Origin: Anaerolineae bacterium
Lineage (GTDB): Bacteria; Chloroflexota; Anaerolineae; 4572-78; J111
Reading direction: 5' to 3'
NCBI GenBank assembly: GCA_023151115.1
Contig: JAKLJP010000020.1
Location: forward strand, 96,873-160,872
Length of the DNA stretch: 64,000 nucleotides
The notes beneath the pieces are model-generated. The model had not been told where the DNA came from and searched no databases. It saw only the letters and a list, made by a program, of their open reading frames with translations. Shown here one piece after another: positions 45,928 through 58,351 of the stretch. The position numbers and the translations under genes are program-made. The number at the start of each line of letters is the position of its first letter. Position 1 is the first letter of the stretch.

Positions 45928-45996
45928 AGAGGGGCAAGGGAGCAGAGGAGAAGTTTTCTTCGCTCCCGCCCCCCTGCTCCCCCGCTCCCCTGCTGC
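45928..45996. repeat. tandem-unit hairpin (gggagcagaggag)
   Basis: ggggcaagggagcagaggagaag pairs with cttcgctcccgcccccctgctcccc across a TTTT-type loop. The loop gaggagaagttttcttc is shared with the cobN insertion at about 51900-51985. Confidence 0.8.
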
Positions 45997-45999
45997 CTT

Positions 46000-46926
46000 A
46001 TGCCCTCAGCCCAACCCCTTCAGCTCCAGGTTGACCAAGCCGCTCCCCGGCTGGACCAATGGCTGGCGCAAGCCCTGCCGCAGCTTTCCCGCTCGCAGCT
46101 TCAAAAATTGATCCGCCAGGGACAGGTGCTCGTCGCCGGCCAGACAGTTCGGCCCAGCAGCGCCGTGCAGCGGGGCGATATTGTCACCATTTATCTACCC
46201 ACCCCCGAATTCGATGCGCCGCAGCCGGAAACCACACCCCTGGCTGTAGTTTATGAAGATGACGACCTGGTGGTCATCAACAAGCCCGCCGGGATGGTCG
46301 TCCACCCGGCCCACGGCCACGAGGGCGGCACGCTGGTCAATGCGCTGCTGGCCCGTTACCCCGATTTGGCCGCCTTGGCTCAGAGCGAGACTGACTCCGC
46401 CGACCGGCCCGGTATTGTCCACCGGCTGGACCGGGACACGTCGGGCTTGATTATGGTCGCCCGCACTCCACAGGCGCTACGCCGCTTGCAGCAGCAGTTC
46501 AAAGCCAGAACCGTCGAAAAAACCTACCTAGCCCTGGTCTTTGGCCGGCCCGAAGCACCCGAAGGTATTATTGAAATACCCCTAGGCCGCGACCCCCGCT
46601 TTCGCCAGAAGATGGCTCCCCGCGCCGACGGCAAACCCGCCCGCACCCACTACCGGGTGCTTGAAGATTTTGAGCAGTACAGTTTGCTGGAAATCGGCCT
46701 GGAAACAGGCCGGACCCACCAGATTCGGGTCCACCTGGCCTGGCTCAAATGCCCGGTCGTCGGCGATACGGTCTATGGCCGCAAAAAGAATGTCCTCGGC
46801 CTCAAGCGCCAATTTCTCCACGCCTGGCGGCTGCGCTTCCACCACCCCCGCACCGGCGAGATGATCGAACTGGAAGCGCCGCTGGATGCTCATTTGCAGA
46901 CGGTGTTGGGGCAGTTGAGACGGTAG
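46000..46926 (+). CDS. RluD/RluA family pseudouridine synthase
   Basis: A 308-residue enzyme that converts uridine to pseudouridine in rRNA or tRNA. An N-terminal S4 RNA-binding domain (about 14-75: RLDQWLAQALPQLSRSQLQKLIRQGQVLVAG) precedes the catalytic domain, which has VVINKPAGMVVHPAHGHEGGTLVNALL and the catalytic aspartate in IVHRLDRDTSGLIM (near 140-152), then GRTHQIRVHLAW. I use ATG 46000; an open frame reaches 45760 but crosses a tandem hairpin and another gene. It is downstream of lspA, an arrangement common in bacteria (lspA-rluD). Confidence 0.92.
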   Translation: MPSAQPLQLQVDQAAPRLDQWLAQALPQLSRSQLQKLIRQGQVLVAGQTVRPSSAVQRGDIVTIYLPTPEFDAPQPETTPLAVVYEDDDLVVINKPAGMVVHPAHGHEGGTLVNALLARYPDLAALAQSETDSADRPGIVHRLDRDTSGLIMVARTPQALRRLQQQFKARTVEKTYLALVFGRPEAPEGIIEIPLGRDPRFRQKMAPRADGKPARTHYRVLEDFEQYSLLEIGLETGRTHQIRVHLAWLKCPVVGDTVYGRKKNVLGLKRQFLHAWRLRFHHPRTGEMIELEAPLDAHLQTVLGQLRR

Positions 46927-47014
46927 GTTGGGCGAAGGCTCGCTTTGTCCTGTTTCAAACTCGGTTTTTCCTTAATTTTTCCCTCATCCCCTGTTCAGTC
47001 GGCCTGATTTCGAT

Positions 47015-47020
47015 TATAAT
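47015..47020 (+). promoter_or_regulatory. TATAAT -10 box upstream of the DUF4258 pseudogene
   Basis: A perfect TATAAT at 47015-47020 in the gap 46927-47094, without a clear -35 (tgttca at the expected place). It is the only promoter-like sequence in this gap. Confidence 0.35.
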
Positions 47021-47094
47021 GGGGCTAACAGTTCACTCGAACTGACCACTTTGCGATTGTGCCTCATCACATTTTGGTCTGATTGGAGCTTATA

Positions 47095-47326
47095 GTGTAT
47101 GAACGCATTTTGAAGCAAATGCGAGAAAGAATTCGGACACGTTTCTATGTGATGACCTTGCATGCCGAAGAAGAAATGGATGAAGATGGCTTGACCATTT
47201 TTGATGTCGAGCGGGGCATTTTAACCGGAGAGATAATAAAACGACAAAGGATCATACTCTGGGCGACTGGAAATATTAGTTCAGGGTCAAACAGTGGTCG
47301 GTAAGCAGGTTATTGTGGTTGCTTAG
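47095..47326 (+). pseudogene. DUF4258 domain protein, frameshifted
   Basis: GTG 47095, with GGAG 6 bases upstream, begins VYERILKQMRERIRTRFYVMTLHAEEEMDEDGLTIFDVERGILTGEI, the hallmark of small DUF4258 proteins that are usually encoded beside a YgiT-type zinc-finger protein. After KRQR the frame breaks. The expected ending (DHTLGDWKY then LVQGQTVVGKQVIVVA and a stop at 47324-47326) is spread over two other frames, consistent with two single-base losses at about 47250 and 47275. This is either true decay or short homopolymer sequencing errors. Confidence 0.65.
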
Positions 47327-47579
47327 TACAGGATTGCATAAATTCGTCACGATTTAATGTATCCGTTTCCTGAGATGTCATTTCGAGCGCCAGCGAGAAA
47401 TCTTCTTGCTCGCTATAACATTTTCGGCGGTGATAACGAAGATTCCTCCCTCCGGTCGGAATGATATGACTTCTGTGGAGGTATCTACTCGCCTTGATTT
47501 CGTCACGAACTAAGGCAAAGCTGTACTAAGTTGAGTCCAACAAACAAATTGGTTATTATTACGGTCTACCTTGAGTAAA
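47327..47579. repeat. 253-base gap with dispersed palindromic element, copy 3
   Basis: Between 47381 and 47468 lies a diverged copy of the element seen at 30114 and 44825: gatgtcatttcgagcgccagcgagaaatc against gattcctccctccggtcggaatgatatgac. It separates the DUF4258 remnant from the YgiT-type gene that would normally adjoin it. Confidence 0.7.
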
Positions 47580-47822
47580 ATGCAAGAAGCAGAAATGGTT
47601 TGTGATATTTGTGGTAAAGAAGGAGCGCATATTCGCCGGGTGACGCGCAGCTATGGGAAAGGGCCTCATTTGCTGGTGATCGAGAATATACCGATCATCA
47701 GTTGTCCCCACTGCGGCAAGAGTTATCTCACGGCAGAGACGTTGCACGAGATTGAGCGGATCAAACTCCATCGGCAGAGTTTTGCGGTCGAGCGTCCGGT
47801 GGCCGTGGCCGCTTTTGGATAA
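47580..47822 (+). CDS. YgiT-type zinc finger protein (MqsA N-terminal-like)
   Basis: An 80-residue protein with two CxxC pairs, CDICGKEG near the start and CPHCGKSY, matching the zinc-binding N-domain of YgiT/MqsA. The MqsA helix-turn-helix part is absent. Homologues occur next to DUF4258 proteins in toxin-antitoxin-like pairs; which partner is toxic is not established. Start is ATG 47580 (a TTG 9 bases earlier and ATG 47595 are alternatives); no ribosome-binding site is seen, consistent with loss of its native upstream region. Confidence 0.75.
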   Translation: MQEAEMVCDICGKEGAHIRRVTRSYGKGPHLLVIENIPIISCPHCGKSYLTAETLHEIERIKLHRQSFAVERPVAVAAFG

Positions 47823-47843
47823 AAACGAATCGTAGCAAACCAC

Positions 47844-48347
47844 TCAAAGGGGCTTCGTGGCTCGAACCATCCTCGGATCGGCGATGACTCGCCCGCCGCG
47901 CACTGTGGCCCCAATCACCAAACCGGCGCTGACCAGGACCATATTTTTGATGATGTATTGGCCCTCCAGGGTTGGCGCGTAGGGGATGGCGGTAAAAACT
48001 TCGCCGGGAAATAAAAAGATCGGCGTGATGGTGCCCAGCATTTGCATAAACAGCAGCAGCAGCGTGACCCGCATAAACAGCCCGGTGATTAATCCCAGCC
48101 CAATCAGACATTCCCAACCGGCCAGCAGGGGAATCGAGACGGCGGCGGGTACCAGACCAAACGTAAGCAGGTCAATGGTCCGAGTAGCCAAATCCTGGGC
48201 CGGGCTGAGGCCGGGGAAAAATTTGAGCACGCCAAACCAGAAAAATACCAACCCCAGACTCACCCGCAGCAACATCACTCCAAATCGAGCCATCCAATCG
48301 GTAATGCGCCGATCAATCCAGTCGAATCCCTGGTAGAGTTTATACAT
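47844..48347 (-). CDS. DoxX-like membrane protein
   Basis: A 167-residue protein with four hydrophobic segments, similar to the DoxX/DUF417 group: GVMLLRVSLGLVFFWFGVLKFFPG, then PLLAGWECLIGLGLITGLFMRVTLLLLFMQMLGT and IIKNMVLVSAGLVIGATV. The role is unclear; DoxX relatives are linked to redox or thiosulfate metabolism. It is downstream of cobN on the same strand but separated by 168 bases with a palindrome, so it is probably a separate transcript. Confidence 0.75.
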   Translation of the reverse strand: MYKLYQGFDWIDRRITDWMARFGVMLLRVSLGLVFFWFGVLKFFPGLSPAQDLATRTIDLLTFGLVPAAVSIPLLAGWECLIGLGLITGLFMRVTLLLLFMQMLGTITPIFLFPGEVFTAIPYAPTLEGQYIIKNMVLVSAGLVIGATVRGGRVIADPRMVRATKPL

Positions 48348-48469
48348 ATTTGCCCCTTCTAATTTCTCTAATCAAGTGTAATTTTTCACAAGATGAATGA
48401 AATTATTAAGGATGATGGGGTGATTGTCAAATACAGGCACAGGACCGAATCTGTCCGAGAATTTAGTCA

Positions 48470-48501
48470 GACCTCATAGGTTTTAAAACCTATAAGGTCT
48501 A
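48470..48501. repeat. 32-bp near-perfect palindrome
   Basis: gacctcataggtttt is followed directly by its near-complement aaaacctataaggtc. It lies just after the end of cobN on the minus strand and could terminate the cobalamin operon. Confidence 0.65.
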
Positions 48502-48515
48502 TCCCTTCGGTGGGT

Positions 48516-53171
<4,656 letters not shown>

Positions 53172-53247
53172 AGGTGAGTTCTTCCAAATCGAAGCAATAT
53201 TTGTAAAACGTGACGTTTGTTTAGGCTACAAAGATACAGTTTGGCGA

Positions 53248-53293
53248 TGATACGTGATGCGTGATGCGTAAGAAGTCACGTATCACGCATCAC
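53248..53293. repeat. tandem-unit hairpin (cgtgatg)
   Basis: atacgtgatgcgtgatgcgt pairs with acgtatcacgcatcac. It lies in the 150-base gap between the ferredoxin gene and cobN. Confidence 0.8.
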
Positions 53294-53322
53294 TTTTGTC
53301 CCTCAACTGGCCCAGATAAAAG

Positions 53323-53694
53323 TCAAGGCCATCCTTTACGCTTTACGTTTCTTAGGATAGGTTTGACTGGCAGTTCCCGTACTCTCAATTCCTCGACCGG
53401 CTGGTTGCCCAGCAAATGCTGCTGAAAGATACGCTCCAGCGCCGCCGGGGTAACGTGATGATATTTGACGGCTTCCGGGTGAACAATCAGCACCGGGCCA
53501 TCGGTACAGACGCCCAGGCAGTTGGTTACAGTACAAGAAACATGCTGCGGGTGGTCAGGGTCGGCCAGGCCATGCTGCTCGATCAGGTCGAGTAATAATT
53601 TTTCCAACTGCCGGCCCCGGTTCGACTCGGCGCACTGGCCCCGCACACAGATCATCACGCGTCGGCCTCGGCGGGGGGAGAAGAAAGAATCCAT
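53323..53694 (-). CDS. thioredoxin-like [2Fe-2S] ferredoxin
   Basis: A 123-residue single-domain (2Fe-2S) ferredoxin of the thioredoxin-like type. Cluster ligands: Cys16 and Cys21 (MICVRGQC), Cys59 and Cys63 (CLGVC), plus Cys54. Then GPVLIVHPEAVKYHHVTPAALERIFQQHLLG, a region also found at the start of CobO. I start it at ATG 53694, which overlaps the cobO stop by one base (TAATG); upstream codons in the same frame lie within cobO. It is the free-standing member of three such domains in succession. Confidence 0.85.
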   Translation of the reverse strand: MDSFFSPRRGRRVMICVRGQCAESNRGRQLEKLLLDLIEQHGLADPDHPQHVSCTVTNCLGVCTDGPVLIVHPEAVKYHHVTPAALERIFQQHLLGNQPVEELRVRELPVKPILRNVKRKGWP

Positions 53695-54758
53695 TAATAT
53701 TCGATCCCCGCCTGCGCTCGGATGCCCTGTTCGCTGAGGGGGTGCTTGATGGCCCGCATTTCTGTGACCAAATCGGCGTAATCTATGAGGGACTGAGGGG
53801 CATATCGTCCGGTGATAATCAGATGAAGCAGAGGCGGTTTGTTGGCTTTTAGCCACTCGATGACCTCCGCCGTGTTCAACCAACCATAGTGCAGCGGATA
53901 GGTGAACTCATCCAGAATGAGCAAATCGTACTCGCCGCTGACAATCCGTGCCTGGGCAATTTGCCAGCCGTGCCTGGCCCTGGCCTCGGTTTCGTCCATG
54001 GCCTGGCTGGTCCAGGTCCAGCCGTCGCCGGTGGAGATCCAATCAATCCGGCCCATCTGTTCTGCCGCCTTGATCTCGCCAAAACGGGCGTTTTCATTTT
54101 TGAGAAATTGCAGTACGCCAATGCGCATCTTGCGGCCCCAGGCGCGAGTCATCACCCCTAGCGCCGCCGTAGTTTTGCCTTTGCCATTGCCGGTATTGAC
54201 AATCACCAGCCCCTTCTTCTTTTTGGCCCGCCGCGCCGCCGCCCGGACTGCTTCGGCGGAAGATTGGGAGATTGGAAGGTTGGAAGGCTTGTCCTGAGCG
54301 AAGTCGAAGGGTTGGAGGGTTGGAATAATTTCGCTCCCTTGCTCCTCTGCTCCTCTGCCCCCCTGCTCCTGATCCCCCCGTACCTGCGGCGGATACCCCG
54401 GCTCTTGTCCCGGTGGGTACAGGCGGTGAAAAATATACGCTTCGACCGGCTGGCCGTCCAGAATGTGTTCCTGGTAGATGCGTTCCAGGCGCGCCTCGTC
54501 TACATGGTGATACCAGATGCCCTCCGGGTAGACGACCACCACCGGCCCGCCGCTGCAAATGCCCAGGCAGTCGGCCATGCTGCACTTGACCCGCTCTGGA
54601 TTGCGCAGTTTGTTCAGGCCGTACTGCCGGTTCAACTCGCCAAAGCGCCGGTGCAGCCGCTCACCCGCTTCCGGTTCAGCGCAGTTACCGTGAACGCAGA
54701 TAAAAACGTGCCGGCCATAAGCCCGCGATGAGGGCGCATTGGATTGAGAGTCACTCAT
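53694..54758 (-). CDS. cobO: CobO-type corrinoid adenosyltransferase fused to a [2Fe-2S] domain
   Basis: A 354-residue protein with two parts. Residues 1-115 are a thioredoxin-like [2Fe-2S] domain (VFICVHGNC, KCSMADCLGIC, VVVVYPEGIWYHHVDEARLERIYQEHIL). Residues about 170-354 are the CobO/CobA/BtuR ATP:corrinoid adenosyltransferase with the P-loop TGNGKGKTTAALG near 188-200 and LLILDEFTYPLHYGWL. The enzyme adenosylates Co(I) corrinoid, so the cobalt must first be reduced from Co(II); a fused redox domain could serve that step. The linker (about 124-168) is low-complexity (QEQGGRGAEEQGS...) and encoded by repeats. Confidence 0.92.
   Translation of the reverse strand: MSDSQSNAPSSRAYGRHVFICVHGNCAEPEAGERLHRRFGELNRQYGLNKLRNPERVKCSMADCLGICSGGPVVVVYPEGIWYHHVDEARLERIYQEHILDGQPVEAYIFHRLYPPGQEPGYPPQVRGDQEQGGRGAEEQGSEIIPTLQPFDFAQDKPSNLPISQSSAEAVRAAARRAKKKKGLVIVNTGNGKGKTTAALGVMTRAWGRKMRIGVLQFLKNENARFGEIKAAEQMGRIDWISTGDGWTWTSQAMDETEARARHGWQIAQARIVSGEYDLLILDEFTYPLHYGWLNTAEVIEWLKANKPPLLHLIITGRYAPQSLIDYADLVTEMRAIKHPLSEQGIRAQAGIEY
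54255..54385. repeat. repeat cluster inside cobO linker
   Basis: gattgggagattggaaggttggaagg, a cttgtcctgagcgaagtcgaaggg dispersed repeat, tggagggttgg, and ttgctcctctgctcctctgcccccctgctcc follow one another. Encodes the low-complexity linker. Confidence 0.8.
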
Positions 54759-54781
54759 ATTTGAAGACCCCTGTTCACTGA

Positions 54782-55759
54782 TTACTTTTTACCTTGAACC
54801 ACCAGCGCGGTCAAGATTGCTACAGTCACAATCAACCCCGCGCCCACATCGGCCACACGGACAGCTCGCTTGAGGGTGGTCACATCCAGCCGGCCCTGGC
54901 CCCCGGTTAACTGATACACCCCGCGCTTGTCCAGTGTGACCTCCAGCGCCCCGGCCATGGCGCTCATCGTCCAGCCGGAGTTGGGGCTGGCTGTGCGATC
55001 ATGATCGGCCAGCATGGTTCGGGCGGCATTGGCGGCGTTTTCGCCGGTGAGCCAGGCTGCGGCGACCAGCAGCCAGCCGGTCAAGCGGGCCGGCAGCCAA
55101 TTGAGGACATCGTCCAGCCGGGCCGGAAATTTGCCCAACTGCTCAAATTCGGGGGTACGATAGCCCCACATGGCGTCGGCGGTATTGATAAAGCGGTAGG
55201 CCCAGGCCGCCCGCAGACCGCCGCCGGCATAAGCCAGCAGGGGCGCAGTCAGGCTGTCGGTTAGATTTTCAGCCAGCGACTCGATGGCAGCCCCGGCCAC
55301 TTCGGCGGCGCTCAAATCGCCGGTGTTGCGGCTGACCAGATGCCAGCTCAACCGCCGCCGCGCCTCGGCCAAATCCTCCCGCGCCAGCGCTTCTCCCACA
55401 CTCAGCACCGCCCGTCGCAGGTTGCGATAGGCAAAAACGGGCTTGAGGAAGAAAGGAGTAAGGAGTAAGGAGTAGGGAGTAGGGAGGTTTTTTGATGTAC
55501 TGTTTCCTTTACTTCGCACCCATCTTCCATCTTCTATCTTCCATCTTCTATCTTCCGCCTTCCAGAAGGGCAGCGCAAACAGTAGCCCTCCTGCCAGCGT
55601 CCAGGCTGCGCCGAACCAGAAGCGCTGACGCGTTGGGGCGAGGCGGCGGCCCCGGTTGAGCCACTTGCCCATCAGCAGCAAAGGATGGAAGTGGTTGGGC
55701 GGGTCGCCGAAGGCGAGGTCTATCAAAAGGGCCAGTAGAATGATGAGCGCCCGTGTCAT
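54782..55759 (-). CDS. cbiB: adenosylcobinamide-phosphate synthase CbiB/CobD-type
   Basis: A 325-residue membrane enzyme that attaches aminopropanol (phosphate) to adenosylcobyric acid. Features: LALLIDLAFGDPPNHFHPLLLMGKWLNRG near the start, LVSRNTGDLSAAEVAGAAIESLAENLTDSLTAPLLAYAGGG, FINTADAMWGYR and NAANAARTMLADHDRTASPNSGWTMSAMAGALEV. Residues about 63-106 (AEDRRWKIEDGRWVRSKGN...) are an in-frame insertion from tandem hairpins, in the first hydrophilic loop. The unit matches hairpins at 38353 and 41190. Confidence 0.92.
   Translation of the reverse strand: MTRALIILLALLIDLAFGDPPNHFHPLLLMGKWLNRGRRLAPTRQRFWFGAAWTLAGGLLFALPFWKAEDRRWKIEDGRWVRSKGNSTSKNLPTPYSLLLTPFFLKPVFAYRNLRRAVLSVGEALAREDLAEARRRLSWHLVSRNTGDLSAAEVAGAAIESLAENLTDSLTAPLLAYAGGGLRAAWAYRFINTADAMWGYRTPEFEQLGKFPARLDDVLNWLPARLTGWLLVAAAWLTGENAANAARTMLADHDRTASPNSGWTMSAMAGALEVTLDKRGVYQLTGGQGRLDVTTLKRAVRVADVGAGLIVTVAILTALVVQGKK
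55440..55568. repeat. tandem hairpins inside cbiB
   Basis: ggagtaaggagtaaggagtagggagtagggagg, then catcttccatcttctatcttccatcttctatcttcc. The whole stretch is in frame. Confidence 0.85.
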
Positions 55760-55784
55760 AGTTAAGGATAAAGGCGGAAATATT

Positions 55785-57320
55785 TCATCCTTCCTCTTTT
55801 CCCCAAATAATCCGCCGCAGTGTTGCCATATCCACGTGGGCGCGGACGTGGGCCGCCAGGCGGTTGTAAGCCAGTTGGCGGTCGAAAGGCTGACTGCTGC
55901 CTTGCCAGCCCAGGCTGCTCAGCCATGCCTGGCGCAAGGCGTCATTATCAAATAAGCCATGCAGATAAGTACCCCAGATGCGTCCATTTGCGGCGAGTGC
56001 GCCGTCGGCGTGGCCGTGGCCGGGAGGACCAATGTAGCACAGGCTGGCCGGGTCTGAATTGATGGGGTGACTGCGGCCCATGTGAATTTCATAGCCGCCA
56101 ATAGGTATGCCTTGCAGCGCCGCGAACGGGCCGCTTTTGGCCTGAAGTGTGGCCTGAACTTGCACCGTGCGCTTGTCGCCGGCAAAAATGGTTTCCACCG
56201 GCAGCAGGTTCAGTCCCGCCGCTTCCGTTCCCGCTTCGGCTTCCACGCCGTCCGGGTCAAACAACAAGCGGCCCAACATTTGATAACCGCCGCAAATCCC
56301 GACGGTCGGCATACCGGCTTTGGCCAGAGCCACCACCCGGTCGGCCAGACCAGTTTGGCGCAGCCAGGCCAGATCGGCCAGGGTCATTTTACTGCCCGGC
56401 AAAATCACTGCCGCCGGCCGGCCCAAATCGCCCACCCCCTCGACAAAGCGCACCCGGACTCCCGGCTCCGCTGCCAGCGGGTCAAAATCATCAAAATTAG
56501 AAATACAGGGCAATCGAATGACCGCAATATCTATAATCTTCGCCTCACCTCCGCTCCCCTGCTCCCTTGCTCCCCTGCTTTGCCTTCCTTCCTCCAACGC
56601 CACCGAGTCCTCCGCCGCTACGCCAATCTCCGGTAGAAAGGGGATGACGCCCAGGGTGGGGGTGTTGAACGCCCGCGCTTGCAGCATGGCCAGACCATCA
56701 CCCAGCAGGCTCACATCACCTCGAAATTTATTGATGATGAAGCCTTTGACCAGAGCGCGCTCCTCCGGCTCCAGCAGCACCATCGTGCCAACCAGCGCCG
56801 CAAACACCCCGCCCCGATCAATATCGCCGACCAGCAAGGTGGGCGACTGGACGTGTCGCGCTACCCGCATATTGACAATATCTCCCTCTTTCAAGTTGAT
56901 TTCGGCAGGGCTGCCGGCCCCTTCGATAATCACCAAATCGGTTCTGGCCCGCAGTCGTTCCAGGGCCGCCGCCACGTGCGGCCACAACATGGATTTGAGA
57001 CTCAGCCAGTTGTCGGCCTCAATGTGAGTGTAATGGCGGCCATTTAAAACCACCTGGCTGCGCCGGTGGCCTTCGGGTTTGAGTAAGACCGGGTTCATAT
57101 CCACGTGCGCGGCCAGACCGGCGGCTTCGGCCTGGGCGATGGTGGCCCGGCCAATTTCGTGGCCTTCAAGGGTGACGCCCGCGTTCAAAGCCATATTCTG
57201 CGCCTTGAAAGGGGCGACACGGTAGCCTTCCTGGGCAAAAATGCGACACAACGCCGTCACCAGGATAGACTTGCCGGCGTTGGAGTGAGTCCCCATAATC
57301 ATCAAGGTTTTGGCCGTCAT
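55785..57320 (-). CDS. cobQ: cobyric acid synthase CobQ
   Basis: A 511-residue glutamine-dependent amidotransferase that amidates four side chains of adenosylcobyrinic acid a,c-diamide. The N-terminal ATP-binding domain starts MIMGTHSNAGKSILVTALCRIF and contains FKAQNMALNAGV. The C-terminal class I-like glutaminase domain has the nucleophile in GICGGYQMLGRLLFD and the His in LHGLFDNDALR. A short in-frame insertion at residues about 240-264 (EEGRQSRGAREQGSGGEAK) is repeat-encoded, at the junction of the two domains. The start matches the family. Confidence 0.93.
   Translation of the reverse strand: MTAKTLMIMGTHSNAGKSILVTALCRIFAQEGYRVAPFKAQNMALNAGVTLEGHEIGRATIAQAEAAGLAAHVDMNPVLLKPEGHRRSQVVLNGRHYTHIEADNWLSLKSMLWPHVAAALERLRARTDLVIIEGAGSPAEINLKEGDIVNMRVARHVQSPTLLVGDIDRGGVFAALVGTMVLLEPEERALVKGFIINKFRGDVSLLGDGLAMLQARAFNTPTLGVIPFLPEIGVAAEDSVALEEGRQSRGAREQGSGGEAKIIDIAVIRLPCISNFDDFDPLAAEPGVRVRFVEGVGDLGRPAAVILPGSKMTLADLAWLRQTGLADRVVALAKAGMPTVGICGGYQMLGRLLFDPDGVEAEAGTEAAGLNLLPVETIFAGDKRTVQVQATLQAKSGPFAALQGIPIGGYEIHMGRSHPINSDPASLCYIGPPGHGHADGALAANGRIWGTYLHGLFDNDALRQAWLSSLGWQGSSQPFDRQLAYNRLAAHVRAHVDMATLRRIIWGKEEG
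56528..56600. repeat. tandem units inside cobQ
   Basis: gcctcacctccgctcccctgctcccttgctcccctgc, with gctcccct-type units as in cobN insertion 1. Confidence 0.75.
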
Positions 57321-57336
57321 AAGACTCCTGAGAAAA

Positions 57337-57409
57337 TAGTAAACGGTAGACAGTAGACGGTAGACAGGGGTAATACATTCCTGCTACCTGTTACCTTGCT
57401 ACCTTTTCA
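57337..57409. repeat. tandem-unit hairpin (gtagacagtagacgg)
   Basis: aatagtaaacggtagacagtagacggtagacaggggtaa pairs with ctgctacctgttaccttgctacc. The stop codon of pduX (57399-57401) lies in its right arm. Confidence 0.75.
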
Positions 57410-58349
57410 TTGCCGGTGGCGTGCTCTGGCTCGTAAACACTCCTTCACAAAGCAAGCTTGACGCGGGTTGCTCCAATTGACAGCCGCCACCGGTCAAATG
57501 GGTCGGGGTAATCACACCGTCAAAGCGAGCCGCCAGCCAGCGACCAGGGCCAGCCAGGTTGGTTTGGGGCGGATAGAGTAGACCAACCACACTGCCGCTG
57601 TGGGCGCGGACCAACCCCAATGCCTGGGTGGCTGTAGCCCACTCGCGGGCTTGCTCAACCAGGAGGTTGTAGCTCACCTGTTGGTAGCTGAGGGCGCTCA
57701 GGGTGGCGGCAGCGCCGATGGTCGCAGCATCTGTCCGGCGCAGCCCCTCACGCAGCAATTCCAGGGCGGTACGGGTGGAAGAACCGAGTTGGCGTACCAG
57801 CGCCAGGTCAAGCTGGGTGTTGTAGGTTAAGGTGTCAACAGTACCGCCGGGATCGAGCATAAGCAGGGGCAGCGGCGGCGGCGCCCCCAACTGGCAAAAC
57901 TGGCCGCTGCCGCGATAAGCCAATAAAGCTAACCCGGCCAGCATCGTGCTGTCAGAGGGTTCAATCCGGCAGGCCAGCCGGACCAGTTCCGTTGCTGTTA
58001 GCGGCCGGTTCATAGCCTGGGCCAGCCCCGCGATCACCCCAACCACGTCGGCGGTGCTGGAAGCCATGCCCCGTCCCGGAATCAACTGGCTGGTCCGGGT
58101 TATCGTGACCCCCCAGCCCGACCGCTCCAGGTAATCCAATACTAACCGGGCCGCCTGGCGGATTTTGGCAGAGTGACCCGGCTCATTCACCGCTATTCCC
58201 GGCTGATCAGGTTGTAGTTCGACGCTGATGCGACTGTATAACCTCACCGGGCATGAGACCAGAACCGGTTCGGCCCATTCATCCGACCAACCCTGGATCA
58301 ACTCACCGCAGGTGCCGGGCACAGTTACGGTAATCACGGAGTTGCTCAT
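57399..58349 (-). CDS. pduX: L-threonine kinase PduX-like (GHMP kinase)
   Basis: About 316 residues. GHMP-kinase fold: start VITVTVPGTCGELIQGW, the ATP loop PGRGMASSTADVVGVIAGLAQ near 88-108, CRIEPSDSTMLAGLALL, and the C-terminal THLTGGGCQL motif. It phosphorylates L-threonine to L-threonine-O-3-phosphate, the substrate of the CobD decarboxylase encoded at 61100, giving the aminopropanol-phosphate linker. ATG 58349 follows the cbiA stop; an in-frame ATG 58370 overlaps cbiA and is possible. The C-terminal tail (CEGVFTSQSTPPAMKR) is encoded by a dispersed repeat shared with the cbiA insertion (gaaggagtgtt). Confidence 0.88.
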   Translation of the reverse strand: MSNSVITVTVPGTCGELIQGWSDEWAEPVLVSCPVRLYSRISVELQPDQPGIAVNEPGHSAKIRQAARLVLDYLERSGWGVTITRTSQLIPGRGMASSTADVVGVIAGLAQAMNRPLTATELVRLACRIEPSDSTMLAGLALLAYRGSGQFCQLGAPPPLPLLMLDPGGTVDTLTYNTQLDLALVRQLGSSTRTALELLREGLRRTDAATIGAAATLSALSYQQVSYNLLVEQAREWATATQALGLVRAHSGSVVGLLYPPQTNLAGPGRWLAARFDGVITPTHLTGGGCQLEQPASSLLCEGVFTSQSTPPAMKR

Positions 58350-58351
58350 TG

